Positions 18,266-26,671 of a DNA stretch of 64,000 nt are shown here, piece after piece. Each line of letters starts with the position of its first letter. The stretch's first letter is position 1. Position numbers and translations under genes: made by a program. Below the pieces are notes generated by a model. That model searched no databases, was not told the DNA's origin, and saw only the letters and a program-made list of their open reading frames with translations. The DNA comes from Agathobaculum sp. NTUH-O15-33 (lineage in GTDB: Bacteria > Bacillota > Clostridia > Oscillospirales > Butyricicoccaceae), in contig NZ_CP136187.1 of the NCBI RefSeq assembly GCF_033193315.1, positions 620,001 to 684,000 of the forward strand. The letters are read 5' to 3'.

Positions 18266-18670
18266 ATGGCTAAGGTACAGCAGAAGAAGGGCGCGACCCG
18301 TACGCGCCGTCGCGAGCGCAAGAACATTGAGAAGGGCGCGGCTCACATCCGTTCCTCTTTCAACAACACCATCGTCACCATCACCGACACGAACGGCAAC
18401 GCCATTTCTTGGGCTTCCGCCGGTGAAATGGGCTTCCGCGGCTCGCGTAAGTCCACTCCGTTCGCCGCACAGACCGCGGCCGAGACCGCTGCCGCCGCTG
18501 CGATGGAGCACGGCCTCAAGACTGTCGAAGTTTATGTCAAGGGCCCGGGTTCCGGCCGTGAGGCCGCTATCCGCGCGCTGCAGGCCGCCGGCCTCGAAGT
18601 GACCATGATCAAGGATGTCACGCCGATCCCGCATAACGGCTGCCGCCCGCCCAAGAGAAGAAGAGTCTAA
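18266..18670 (+). CDS. rpsK: 30S ribosomal protein S11
   Basis: A 134-residue S11 with [20 protein letters not shown] and the C-terminal [18 protein letters not shown]. It forms part of the 30S platform near the E site. AAGGAGGGG precedes the ATG. Confidence 0.97.
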   Translation: MAKVQQKKGATRTRRRERKNIEKGAAHIRSSFNNTIVTITDTNGNAISWASAGEMGFRGSRKSTPFAAQTAAETAAAAAMEHGLKTVEVYVKGPGSGREAAIRALQAAGLEVTMIKDVTPIPHNGCRPPKRRRV

Positions 18671-18690
18671 TAGAGGAGGAAACCAAATAA

Positions 18691-19284
18691 ATGGCTAAGA
18701 ATACACAGCCCGTTCTCAAGCGCTGCAAAACGCTGGGTCTTTCCCCCGCGGTACTTGGTTACTCCAAGTCCACCAAGCGTCAGCCCAAGCAGTCCCGCCG
18801 CAAGCAGTCCGAATACGGCATGCAGCTGGCTGAAAAGCAGAAGGTAAAGTTCATCTACGGCGTGCTCGAAAAGCAGTTCCGCGGCTACTATGAAAAGGCC
18901 GAGCGCAAGCAGGGCATCACCGGCGAAATCCTGCTGCAGGAGCTGGAGCGCCGTCTGGATAACGTCGTGTTCCGTATGGGCTTTGGCAACACCCGCCGCG
19001 AGGCCCGTCAGCTCGTCAACCATGCGCACTTCACCGTAAACGGCAAGCGCGTTAACATTCCGTCCTATCAGGTAAAGCCGGGCGACGTGATCGCGGTCAG
19101 CGAGAAGAGCCGCTCTACCACCAAGTTCAAGTCTCTGCTCGAGGAAAACGGCAAGAAGGCTGCCCCCAAGTGGATCGACAAGGCTAAGGACTCTTTCGAG
19201 GGCAAGGTCATTGCGATGCCCGCGCGCGACGATATCGATTATGATGTTGCCGAGCACCTCATCGTCGAGTTGTACTCGAAATAA
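18691..19284 (+). CDS. rpsD: 30S ribosomal protein S4
   Basis: A 197-residue S4 with the S4 RNA-binding domain ([14 protein letters not shown]...[17 protein letters not shown]). A primary 16S binder at the mRNA entry, and in many bacteria the autoregulator of this operon. GAGGAGG precedes the ATG. An 87-bp gap with a GC-rich hairpin precedes rpoA. Confidence 0.96.
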   Translation: MAKNTQPVLKRCKTLGLSPAVLGYSKSTKRQPKQSRRKQSEYGMQLAEKQKVKFIYGVLEKQFRGYYEKAERKQGITGEILLQELERRLDNVVFRMGFGNTRREARQLVNHAHFTVNGKRVNIPSYQVKPGDVIAVSEKSRSTTKFKSLLEENGKKAAPKWIDKAKDSFEGKVIAMPARDDIDYDVAEHLIVELYSK

Positions 19285-19371
19285 TAAACCCTCGTTTTGG
19301 GCTTTGCTGCGGCGGCTTCGCCGCGGCACGGCCCGCCTAGAGTTTTTAACCAACGTGAAGGAGGGTACCCT

Positions 19372-20319
19372 ATGATCGAAATCGAAAAGCCGCGCATTGA
19401 CTGTGAACAGCTCGCCGAGGACGGCTCCTACGGTAAATTCGTTGTTGAGCCTCTCGAACGCGGATACGGCACCACGCTGGGCAATTCCCTGCGCCGCATC
19501 CTGCTTTCCTCCCTGCCGGGCACGGCAGCGTCGAGCATCAAGATCGCAGGCGTACAGCATGAGTTTTCCACGATTCCGGGCGTGAAGGAAGACGTTACGG
19601 AGATCGTGCTGAATATTAAGGGCATTATCGCTAAGCTGCACTGTGACGGGCCCAAGACGGTCTATATCGAGGCCGCCGGCGAGGGCGAAGTCAAGGCTGG
19701 CGACATCCATGCCGACGGCGAGGTCGAGATTCTCAATCCCGATCTGCACATCGCCACGCTCATGAGCGACGCGCGCCTGTCCATGGAGATCACGCTGACT
19801 TCCGGCCGCGGCTATGTTCCGGCTGAGAAGAACAAGCAGCACCAGACCTCCATCGGCGTCATTCCGGTGGATTCGATCTATACGCCGGTCTATAAGGTCA
19901 ATTACACGGTGGAGAACACCCGTGTGCGCGACCTGACCGACTACGATAAGCTCACGCTCGAGGTTTGGACCGACTCGACCATCTCCGCGCGGGACGCTGT
20001 CTCGCTCGGCGCAAAGGTCCTGCGCGACCACCTCGACCTGTTCGTCGATCTCTCTGAGGAGATCGGTTCCAAGTCCACTGTTGTAGAAAAGGCTGAAGCG
20101 CAGCACGATAAGGTGCTTGAAATGACCATTGAGGAGCTTGACTTCTCCGTGCGTTCGTTCAACTGCCTCAAGCGCGCCGGCATCAACACGGTGGAGGATC
20201 TGATCAATACCTCGGAAGAGGACATGATGAAGGTGCGCAACCTCGGCCGCAAGTCGCTCGAGGAGGTCATCGGCAAGCTGGAGGCCATGGGCCTATCGCT
20301 CGCCAAGACCGACGAATAA
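19372..20319 (+). CDS. rpoA: RNA polymerase alpha subunit
   Basis: A 315-residue subunit. The N-terminal assembly domain (about 1-228) includes [20 protein letters not shown]; the C-terminal DNA-binding domain (about 245-315) includes [18 protein letters not shown] 19372 follows GAAGGAGGG; earlier in-frame codons are in the spacer. It scaffolds beta and beta' and contacts UP elements and activators. Confidence 0.97.
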   Translation: MIEIEKPRIDCEQLAEDGSYGKFVVEPLERGYGTTLGNSLRRILLSSLPGTAASSIKIAGVQHEFSTIPGVKEDVTEIVLNIKGIIAKLHCDGPKTVYIEAAGEGEVKAGDIHADGEVEILNPDLHIATLMSDARLSMEITLTSGRGYVPAEKNKQHQTSIGVIPVDSIYTPVYKVNYTVENTRVRDLTDYDKLTLEVWTDSTISARDAVSLGAKVLRDHLDLFVDLSEEIGSKSTVVEKAEAQHDKVLEMTIEELDFSVRSFNCLKRAGINTVEDLINTSEEDMMKVRNLGRKSLEEVIGKLEAMGLSLAKTDE

Positions 20320-20386
20320 TGAACTGATCTGCGGCGGCAACGCTTTTGCCGCGCCGCCGCATTACTTTTTATGGAGGTAACAACGA

Positions 20387-20731
20387 ATGGCTAACAACCG
20401 CAAGCTCGGTCGTCCTACCGACCACCGTATGGCCATGCTGCGCGCGATGGTAACCTATCTGCTGGAGAACGGCCGGGTAGAGACCACCGTTGCCCGCGCG
20501 AAGGAAGTCGGCCCGCTGACTGAGAAGATGATCACCCTTGGTAAGAAGAACACGCTGGCCACCCGCCGTCAGGCGATGGCGTTTATCACCAAGGAAGCGG
20601 TCGTCGCTAAGCTGTTCTCGGAGATCGCTCCCGAGTACGCTTCCCGCAACGGCGGCTACACCCGTGTCATCAAGACCGGCCCCCGCCGCGGCGATGCCGC
20701 CGAGATGGCGATCATCGAGCTGGTCAAGTAA
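20387..20731 (+). CDS. rplQ: 50S ribosomal protein L17
   Basis: A 114-residue L17 ([20 protein letters not shown]), last gene of the cluster. ATGGAGG lies upstream of the ATG. A GC-rich hairpin (GCGGCGGC/GCCGCCGC, about 20331-20360) lies between rpoA and this gene. A strong terminator follows. Confidence 0.97.
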   Translation: MANNRKLGRPTDHRMAMLRAMVTYLLENGRVETTVARAKEVGPLTEKMITLGKKNTLATRRQAMAFITKEAVVAKLFSEIAPEYASRNGGYTRVIKTGPRRGDAAEMAIIELVK

Positions 20732-20739
20732 GAGCTTTT

Positions 20740-20785
20740 AAAAAGGTTATCCAGTAGCGTGCTTACTGGATAACCTTTTTCTTTT
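20740..20785 (+). terminator. Rho-independent terminator of the ribosomal cluster
   Basis: AAAAGGTTATCCAGTA (20741-20756) pairs with TACTGGATAACCTTTTT (20764-20780) around a 7-base loop, followed by CTTTT. Confidence 0.9.
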
Positions 20786-20791
20786 ATGGGT

Positions 20792-21140
20792 GGCTCGCGT
20801 TGCTCGCGATTGAATGCGCGGCGGTAGCCGCGGGGGGACGATGCGGCGCCCGCCGCGGGGGCAAAGGGGAGAGAACAACCTTCGCGGTTTTTCTCTCCCC
20901 TTGACCTCCACTTATTTCCCTTGCGACTGTCTGGGGCGGAGCATGCCGACCTTTTGCATGATAAACAATATTTGGATGATGCGGTATCGGGTGCCGGGGG
21001 ATTCAGTGGATGGGTGCCTTCGCTCCGCCGGACCGGCGTGTTGGCGCGCCCACTTGTCCCGGCGCTTCGCTTTACTTGGAGGTTCGCTGACGCTCACAAT
21101 GATATGCGCGGCGGTAGCCGCGTGCGGCCGAGTGGGGTCA
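20792..21140. repeat. Dispersed GC-rich repeat sequence interrupted by IS481-A
   Basis: No gene. The start (GGCTCGCG..GCTCGCGATTGAATG) recurs at 32826-32864. The block 21013-21072 (GTGCCTTCGCTCCGCC...) matches 33030-33093. A long hairpin AAGGGGAGAGAA/TTCTCTCCCCTT with a TTCGC-type loop lies at 20864-20902. Joined across the insertion, it would continue GGGTCACCCGGCCCTACATTT, a phrase that recurs after the second IS near 34484. Confidence 0.6.
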
Positions 21141-22418
21141 TGTATGGAGTAGTAAGATAGGTAACAGAAAGGGAAGAGAGAAAGGTAACAGTTCGAGTGA
21201 TAAAATAAAGGCATCAGATAGAGAGCGGAAGTGAAACAGATGCCTTGGGAAGAGAGAACTGTTATGAAGCAGCGAGAAAACTTTGTAGAAGCCGCAGCGC
21301 GGCATGAGAAGAGCATGAGCGCTCTATGCCGGGAGTATGGGATCAGCCGAAAAACAGGCTACAAATGGCTAAAACGTGGATCGTTCGGGCAGAGTCTGGC
21401 GGACAAAAGCCGCCGTCCTCACGTGCAGCCGGCGAAGACGCCGCAGGAGACAGAGCGTCTCATTGTGGATACACGTGCAGGTCACCCGGCGTGGGGAGGG
21501 AAAAAGATCAAATCCGTTTTGGAAGCCATGGGTCATCCGGATATCCCCAGTGCCAAAACCTGCGGTACGATACTCAAACGCAACGGATGCATCCATCCGG
21601 AGGAAGCGCTCAAGCACAAGCCATACCAGCGCTTTGCGCGAGAGCACTGCAACGAGCTTTGGCAGACAGACTTCAAAGGCGACTTTCTGCTCGCGGACAA
21701 CAGCCGCTGCTACCCACTTGACATTCTGGACGATCGTTCGCGGTTCTGTATCCGGATCGACGCAAAAAGTGCCGCCACAGGGGTAAAGGACAGCTTTATC
21801 CGCGCATTTCGGGAGTTTGGATTGCCCGATGCGATCCTTTCGGATAACGGGTCCCAGTTCTCCGGTTTTCGCGGCGGCTACACGCAGTTTGAGCGGTTTC
21901 TAATGGATTTGGACGTCACGCCGATCCACGGCCGCATCATGCATCCCCAGACGCAGGGTAAAATCGAACGCTTTCACCGCACCATGAAGCAGGAGGCCCT
22001 GCGCACCACGCCGGCAAATCTCAAGGCGGCGCAAGCGTGTCTGGACGTCTGGCGCCAATGCTATAATGAGCTGCGTCCTCACGCCGCTTTGCACATGAAG
22101 ACGCCGGCTTCGCTGTACAAGCCGAGCAAACGCGCTTACTTCACACCGGCACCTTTTGTGTATGACACAGGGGCCCCGGTCATTAAAGTGAATAATTGGG
22201 GTTACCTGCGGTTTGGACCTGTCCGGGTATATCTCAGCGAGACCCTGCGGGATACTTATCTGCAGATCCGGGCTGAGGAAGACGACACCTTTTCCGTCAT
22301 CTACCGCAATTACCGCATTGCTCGCATCGACGCCCAGACCTGCCTTTTAATTGATCGCCACATCCGCAAACTGTAACCTATGTCTCTTCCCTTTGTGTTA
22401 CCCTTCTTTCTCTTTACA
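21141..22418 (+). mobile_element. IS481-family insertion sequence (copy A), 1278 bp
   Basis: The ends begin TGTA on both sides. The inner inverted repeat shares GGTAACAnAAAGGGAAGAG (21160-21178 versus 22384-22402). The element is flanked by a 5-bp direct repeat, GGTCA (21136-21140 and 22419-22423). It contains one intact transposase. It inserted into a dispersed repeat. Confidence 0.85.
21240..22376 (+). CDS. IS481-family transposase
   Basis: A 378-residue DDE integrase-fold transposase. The N-terminal helix-turn-helix reads MSALCREYGISRKTGYKWLK. Catalytic residues sit in WQTDFKGD, LSDNGSQF and GKIERFHRTMK. The N-terminus MPWEERTV parallels MPWKEKTV of the second element, supporting ATG 21240. 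The frame is intact, so it may be active. Similar in kind to, but clearly diverged from, the transposase at 33203-34354. Confidence 0.92.
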   Translation: MPWEERTVMKQRENFVEAAARHEKSMSALCREYGISRKTGYKWLKRGSFGQSLADKSRRPHVQPAKTPQETERLIVDTRAGHPAWGGKKIKSVLEAMGHPDIPSAKTCGTILKRNGCIHPEEALKHKPYQRFAREHCNELWQTDFKGDFLLADNSRCYPLDILDDRSRFCIRIDAKSAATGVKDSFIRAFREFGLPDAILSDNGSQFSGFRGGYTQFERFLMDLDVTPIHGRIMHPQTQGKIERFHRTMKQEALRTTPANLKAAQACLDVWRQCYNELRPHAALHMKTPASLYKPSKRAYFTPAPFVYDTGAPVIKVNNWGYLRFGPVRVYLSETLRDTYLQIRAEEDDTFSVIYRNYRIARIDAQTCLLIDRHIRKL

Positions 22419-22481
22419 GGTCACCCGGCCCTACATTTCCGGTATGTTATGACCTTTTTCAAGCGATGTGACCCGTTGGGC

Positions 22482-22508
22482 TGTAGGGCGGGGTGACTCA
22501 CCCCGCCG
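22482..22508. repeat. Short palindromic repeat, GTAGGGCGGGGTGACTCACC type
   Basis: A 27-bp palindrome GGCGGGGTGA/TCACCCCGCC. A near copy is at 32792-32817, with the stem changed to GGCGGCGTGA/TCACGCCGCC, so pairing is kept while sequence varies. Confidence 0.6.
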
Positions 22509-22527
22509 CGCGAAACGTTGATTGAGT

Positions 22528-22779
22528 TTAAAATTTCATAATAGGCACTAGACCATTAAAGAAATCGCTATATTCAGCCTTTAGTATGGATTTTATTGCA
22601 ATTAAATCACTAACAAAAATATTGCGCACGCCTGTTTCGATTTGTGCATAGGTGGATTGCGACATAGGTCGACCAGCAATAGCAAGCTGTGCGCATACCT
22701 CACGTTGTGTTAGCCCTTGCTTTTGACGTATTCTTCGCAAGTTATCACCGATGCTTATATCTTGTAATATTTTGGACAT
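22528..22779 (-). CDS. Small XRE-type helix-turn-helix regulator
   Basis: An 83-residue protein that is essentially one HTH domain: IGDNLRRIRQKQGLTQREVC, then the recognition region SQSTYAQIETG. Reads leftward from ATG 22779, with AGGAGG about 8 bases upstream. The divergent spacer holds two copies of a 9+9 inverted repeat, which this protein probably binds. Likely repressor of itself and of the 102-residue gene opposite. Confidence 0.85.
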   Translation of the reverse strand: MSKILQDISIGDNLRRIRQKQGLTQREVCAQLAIAGRPMSQSTYAQIETGVRNIFVSDLIAIKSILKAEYSDFFNGLVPIMKF

Positions 22780-22795
22780 TGTACATACCTCCTAA

Positions 22796-22867
22796 TTATC
22801 ACTATCTAGTAATTTTGTCTTGATTATATCATTCTTATCTGCTATAATTATCACTAGATAGTGATAA
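22796..22867. promoter_or_regulatory. Divergent promoters with duplicated operator
   Basis: Rightward promoter: TTGATT (22820-22825), 17 bp, TATAAT (22843-22848). Operator 1: TTATCACTA-GA-TAGTGATAA (22848-22867), perfect and abutting the -10. Operator 2: TTATCACTA-TC-TAGTAATT (22796-22814), one arm degenerate, near the start of the leftward HTH gene. Leftward -10: TATAAT at 22828-22823. The layout is that of a two-operator repressor switch. Confidence 0.7.
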
Positions 22868-22890
22868 AGGCGCGTTTGGGAGGAAATAAA

Positions 22891-23199
22891 ATGAAAAAGC
22901 AGCAACGTAAGAAGCAAACCCTTCGTTTCTTAAAGTGGATCAGACGATATGGTGGCTGGTGGTATTTGATCTGTACACCGAATGATGAGCACATGAATGC
23001 GGACATGATGATAATGCTGATCAAGCGTTTGGCGAAAGAAGGATTTTATGAAATCATCTTTGTTCTTTTGATGGTACACCGTGAAGATGAGCTTTTGCAG
23101 AGCGCAAATAAAGAAATGTTGCTGGAGCTGATGATCGATGAATGGAAAATGGACAGGCAGGATGAGCTTGTACAAAAGCTGATTTATTACATAGAATAA
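22891..23199 (+). CDS. Hypothetical 102-residue protein opposite the HTH repressor
   Basis: Not recognised. The basic N-terminus (MKKQQRKKQTLRFLKWIRRY) is followed by a mostly helical, acidic C-terminal half with no signal peptide or clear membrane span. ATG 22891 follows GGGAGG; the GTG at 22861 lies in the operator at the transcript start and is rejected. The tight divergent arrangement with an HTH gene suggests a controlled accessory function, for instance an element-borne or toxin-like role, but nothing in the protein proves it. Confidence 0.65.
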   Translation: MKKQQRKKQTLRFLKWIRRYGGWWYLICTPNDEHMNADMMIMLIKRLAKEGFYEIIFVLLMVHREDELLQSANKEMLLELMIDEWKMDRQDELVQKLIYYIE

Positions 23200-23292
23200 A
23201 CGCGGTATTACATGACACCACACCGCACGCAAAGTCACGCGAAATGATTTTACCTTCGCTATAATGAACGTACAGAGAAAGGAGTGGAACGG

Positions 23293-24165
23293 ATGGACTG
23301 GGTAAATGCACTGCAAAACGCGATCGACTATATGGAGGAGAACCTGACCGAGCCGCTCGACTATGTCGAGGTGGCCAAACGGGCTTGCTCGTCAAGCTTT
23401 CACTTTCAGCGGGTATTCGGTATTCTGTGCGGCTACACGGTGGGCGAATACGTCCGTAACCGCCGCCTGACGCTGGCGGGCAGCGAGCTTGCAAGCGCGG
23501 ACTGCAAGGTGATCGATGTGGCGCTCCGCTATGGGTATGACAGCCCGGAGAGCTTCAGCCGCGCGTTCACAAAGTTCCACGGGATCACGCCGTCGCAGGC
23601 GAAGGCCGGCAACGCCGGTCTGCGGTCCTTCTCCCGCCTCTCTGTAAAACTCATTCTTGAAGGAGGCACTATCATGGATTATCGGATTGAAAAGAAGGGC
23701 TCGTTTGAGGTCATTGCCAAAGCGGAACGCATACCGGGCGGCGGAGAGATCAGCCAAGCGGAGATCAGAAAGCTGTGGCAGCGAACGGTAACGGACGGCA
23801 CGATTGAAAAGCTGTGCGCCTACAATACGGGGGACAGCGTGTTTGGCGGCTCGGTCGCCGGTATCTGTCTGGACAACCCCTATGAGGGCGATTTTGACTA
23901 TGCGATTGGCGTATCCTATCACGGCGGCGACGTGGCCGAGGGGCTGGAGGTCGTTGAGATACCCGCTTACACTTGGCTGATCTTCCCGTGCACCGGGCCG
24001 ATGCCCGAGGCGTTCGTTACGCTTTACCGCCGTATTTACAGCGAATATTTCCCGACAAGCGAATACCAGCCCGCGGGCGGCCTGTGTCTGGAGGTTTATC
24101 CGAGCGACAAGGTCGATGATAAGGATTATCGCTGCGAAATTTGGATTTCGGCGAAAAAAAAGTAG
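23293..24165 (+). CDS. AraC-family regulator with GyrI-like effector domain
   Basis: A 290-residue protein. Residues about 1-105 form the two-HTH AraC DNA-binding domain (CSSSFHFQRVFGILCGYTVG; YGYDSPESFSRAFTKFHGIT). Residues about 125-290 form a GyrI-like/AraC effector-binding fold (FEVIAKAERIPGGGE; LCLEVYPSDKVDDKDYRCEI), known to bind small hydrophobic or drug-like ligands. ATG 23293 follows AAAGGAG by 8 bases. A TATAAT at 23260-23265 is a likely -10. No target transporter is adjacent, so the regulon is unknown. Confidence 0.88.
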   Translation: MDWVNALQNAIDYMEENLTEPLDYVEVAKRACSSSFHFQRVFGILCGYTVGEYVRNRRLTLAGSELASADCKVIDVALRYGYDSPESFSRAFTKFHGITPSQAKAGNAGLRSFSRLSVKLILEGGTIMDYRIEKKGSFEVIAKAERIPGGGEISQAEIRKLWQRTVTDGTIEKLCAYNTGDSVFGGSVAGICLDNPYEGDFDYAIGVSYHGGDVAEGLEVVEIPAYTWLIFPCTGPMPEAFVTLYRRIYSEYFPTSEYQPAGGLCLEVYPSDKVDDKDYRCEIWISAKKK

Positions 24166-24226
24166 CCAAAACGGCGCTAAAAACCGAGGTTTTTTGCAGA
24201 AAGATTTCGATCTTCTTGAAAAAGCC

Positions 24227-24255
24227 TTGCAATTCCGGCGCATTGGTGCTATACT
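24227..24255 (+). promoter_or_regulatory. Promoter of the rimP-nusA-infB operon
   Basis: TTGCAA (24227-24232), 17 bp, TATACT (24250-24255); start expected near 24262. Confidence 0.7.
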
Positions 24256-24283
24256 ATCACTGTTAAGTAAGATAAGTAATCGT

Positions 24284-24307
24284 AAGGAGTGGCGAAAGCC
24301 ACTCCTT
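24284..24307 (+). promoter_or_regulatory. Perfect GAAA-loop hairpin in the rimP leader
   Basis: AAGGAGTGGC, loop GAAA, GCCACTCCTT: a 10-bp stem about 22 bases after the transcript start. It contains an AAGGAG in the left arm and is followed by a second, free ribosome binding site before rimP. It might act as an attenuator or RNA-stability element; there is no T run for classic termination. Confidence 0.5.
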
Positions 24308-24342
24308 AACTGTTGCTTGAGGAGTTTTAAGGAGGGACGGCT

Positions 24343-24807
24343 TTGCAGGCAAAGCAGATCGTCGCCCGCGTGGAGGAACTGGTTCGGCCGCTGTGCGACG
24401 AAGCAGGCGTTTCGCTGTGGGATGTGGAATTTGAAAAAGAAGGCGGGCAATATATGCTGACCGTTACGGTCGACCGGCCCGAGGGCGTGAATATCGACCA
24501 GTGCGAGCAGGTATCCCGCGCGCTCGACCCCATGCTCGATGAACCGGAGTTCAACGATATGCCGTCGTATACGCTTTGCGTATCCTCCGCTGGCCTGAGC
24601 CGCCGCCTCAAACGGCCCGAACACTTTGCGGCTTTTCTCGGCCACACGGTCGAGGTCGGCCTTTATAAGCCGGTAAACGGCGCCAAGCGCGCCGAGGGGA
24701 CGCTTACCGCGTATGACGAGGGCCGCGTCACGTTGGATTGCGGCGGCCAGACGATCGTTTATGAACCGAAGGACATCGCCGCCGTTCGTCTGGCGGTCGA
24801 GATATAA
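24343..24807 (+). CDS. rimP: Ribosome maturation factor RimP
   Basis: A 154-residue factor needed for 30S maturation, with LWDVEFEKEGGQYMLTVTVD and the late Sm-like domain (GTLTAYDEGRVTLDCGG). TTG start at 24343, about 7 bases after AAGGAGGG. First gene of the operon with nusA and infB. Confidence 0.95.
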   Translation: MQAKQIVARVEELVRPLCDEAGVSLWDVEFEKEGGQYMLTVTVDRPEGVNIDQCEQVSRALDPMLDEPEFNDMPSYTLCVSSAGLSRRLKRPEHFAAFLGHTVEVGLYKPVNGAKRAEGTLTAYDEGRVTLDCGGQTIVYEPKDIAAVRLAVEI

Positions 24808-24828
24808 TAAGGAGTTGACTTAGAAAAA

Positions 24829-25887
24829 ATGGTGAACGCAGAATTTTTTGACGCTCTGGATCTGCTGGAAAAAGAAAAGGGCATTCCGGTCGATTACATG
24901 CTCGACCGCGTGGGGCAGGCGCTCATTACCGCCTATAAGCGCGATAACGACGGCATGACCGATAACGTTTTTGTGGATCCCGATCGTACAAAGAAAACCA
25001 TCCGCATGTACGTGCGCAAGACCGTCGTGGACGACGTTTATGAGCCGTACGAGGAGCTCAGCGTCGATGAGGCGCTGGAATATAAGCGCGACGCCAAGCT
25101 CGGCGATATCATCGATATCGAAATCCCCACCAAGTCGTTTGGCCGTATCGCCGCGCAGACGGCAAAGCAGGTCATCATTCAGGGCATCCGCGAAGCGGAA
25201 CGCGGCATGGTCATCTCCGAATTTGAATCCAAGGAACACGAGATACTCACCGGCGTGATCTCCCGCATCGATCCGCGCACGGGCAACGCTTATCTGGATG
25301 TGATCTCCGGCGGCGAAAAGACCGAAGCCGTGCTCGCTTCTTCCGAGCAGGTGCGCGGCGAGGAGATCGAAGAGGGCCAGCACCTGAAGGTCTACCTGAT
25401 CGAGGTGCGGCGCGGTACGCGCGGCCCGCAGATCGTGGTATCACGCACGCATCCGGGCCTTGTCAAGCGCCTGTTTGAGCTTGAAGTGCCCGAGATCCAC
25501 TCCGGCGTGGTCGAGGTAAAATCGATTGCGCGCGAAGCGGGCAACCGCACCAAGATCGCCGTGATGTCGAACGATGAAAACGTGGACCCGATCGGCGCAT
25601 GCGTCGGCACGCGCGGCGCGCGCGTGACCAACATCACGAACGAGCTGGGCGGTGAAAAGATCGACATTATCAAGTGGAGCGAGGATATGCCCTCCTTCGT
25701 GTCGGCTGCGCTCGCGCCGGCGGATGTTGTTTCCGCCACCCTGCAAGCGGACGGCAAGAGCTGCCGCGTGCTTGTACCGGACGATCAGCTTTCGCTGGCT
25801 ATCGGCAAGGAAGGGCAGAACGCCCGCCTCGCCGCCAAGCTGACCGGCTGCAAGATCGATATCGCGCCCGAATCCGCGGGCGAGTAA
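24829..25887 (+). CDS. nusA: Transcription factor NusA
   Basis: A 352-residue protein: N-terminal RNAP-binding domain (1-130), S1 domain (about 135-200; GVISRIDPRTGNAYLDV), then KH1 and KH2 (about 200-345; GACVGTRGARVTNITNELGG, LAIGKEGQNARLAAKLTG). It modulates pausing, termination and antitermination. It lacks the acidic C-terminal repeats of enterobacterial NusA, as is normal in Firmicutes. GGAG is 15 bases from the ATG, rather long; GTG 24832 is possible. Confidence 0.95.
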   Translation: MVNAEFFDALDLLEKEKGIPVDYMLDRVGQALITAYKRDNDGMTDNVFVDPDRTKKTIRMYVRKTVVDDVYEPYEELSVDEALEYKRDAKLGDIIDIEIPTKSFGRIAAQTAKQVIIQGIREAERGMVISEFESKEHEILTGVISRIDPRTGNAYLDVISGGEKTEAVLASSEQVRGEEIEEGQHLKVYLIEVRRGTRGPQIVVSRTHPGLVKRLFELEVPEIHSGVVEVKSIAREAGNRTKIAVMSNDENVDPIGACVGTRGARVTNITNELGGEKIDIIKWSEDMPSFVSAALAPADVVSATLQADGKSCRVLVPDDQLSLAIGKEGQNARLAAKLTGCKIDIAPESAGE

Positions 25888-25908
25888 AAGGGAAGGAGAG
25901 CGGCAAAC

Positions 25909-26184
25909 ATGACCACCAAGAAAATACCCATGCGGCAGTGCCTCGGTTGCCGCGAGATGTTTCCCAAACGCGAGCTCATCCGCGTCGTCCGTTCACCGGA
26001 GGGCGAGATCGCGCTCGATTTTAAGGGCAAAGCGCCGGGGCGCGGCGCGTACCTTTGCAAGAACCCCGCGTGCCTGAAAAAGGCGCGCAAAAGCCGTGCG
26101 ATTGCGCGGGCGTTTGCCTGCAAGGTGCCCGAGGCGGTATATGACGCGCTGGAAGCGCAGATGGAGGCGCAGAATGGCCAATGA
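25909..26184 (+). CDS. rnpM: YlxR-family RNA-binding protein (RnpM)
   Basis: A 91-residue protein with the YlxR signature RQCLGCREMFPKRELIRVVR and GRGAYLC...CLKKARK. In B. subtilis the homologue binds RNase P RNA and modulates its activity. GGAAGGAGAG precedes the ATG. It overlaps ylxQ by 11 bases. Confidence 0.92.
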   Translation: MTTKKIPMRQCLGCREMFPKRELIRVVRSPEGEIALDFKGKAPGRGAYLCKNPACLKKARKSRAIARAFACKVPEAVYDALEAQMEAQNGQ

Positions 26185-26671
26185 TCCGGTGCTCGGCATG
26201 CTTGGGCTGTCCCGCAAGGCGGGCAAGCTCGCTCCGGGCGATGAAATGACGTGCGACGCTTGCGCGGAAGGCAAGGCGCGGGCCGTGTTCCTCGCGTCGG
26301 ACGCCGGCTCGGCTGCCGCCAAGAAAGCGGAATACTACGCGGAAAAGGCAAATGTGCCGCTGATCCGCCTGCCGCACAGCAAGGAGGCGCTCGGCGCGGC
26401 GATCGGCAAATCGCAAAGCGCCGTCTGCGCGGTCACCGATATCGGGCTGGCCGCTTCTGCCGTGCAAAAGCTCGCGGCGCAGGACGCCGCCTTTGCAGAC
26501 GCCGCGCGGCTGCTCGCAGAGAAGAACACGCGCATCCAATCCCGTAAGGGTCGCAAAAAAGATAAATCCGGCAGGTCCGCCAACGAGCAAAACGGCGAGA
26601 CCGCCGGCGCTGATACAAACACCAAACCAAAATTCACTACGGAGGTGAGCGCCAATGGCAATAGAAAATAA
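26174..26671 (+). CDS. YlxQ-like L7Ae-family RNA-binding protein
   Basis: A 165-residue protein. Residues 1-100 are an L7Ae/L30e fold ([33 protein letters not shown]) that typically binds kink-turn RNA. The tail beyond about 115 is a basic, low-complexity extension ([18 protein letters not shown]) and overlaps infB by 17 bases. ATG 26174 lies inside rnpM. Confidence 0.9.
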   Translation: MANDPVLGMLGLSRKAGKLAPGDEMTCDACAEGKARAVFLASDAGSAAAKKAEYYAEKANVPLIRLPHSKEALGAAIGKSQSAVCAVTDIGLAASAVQKLAAQDAAFADAARLLAEKNTRIQSRKGRKKDKSGRSANEQNGETAGADTNTKPKFTTEVSANGNRK

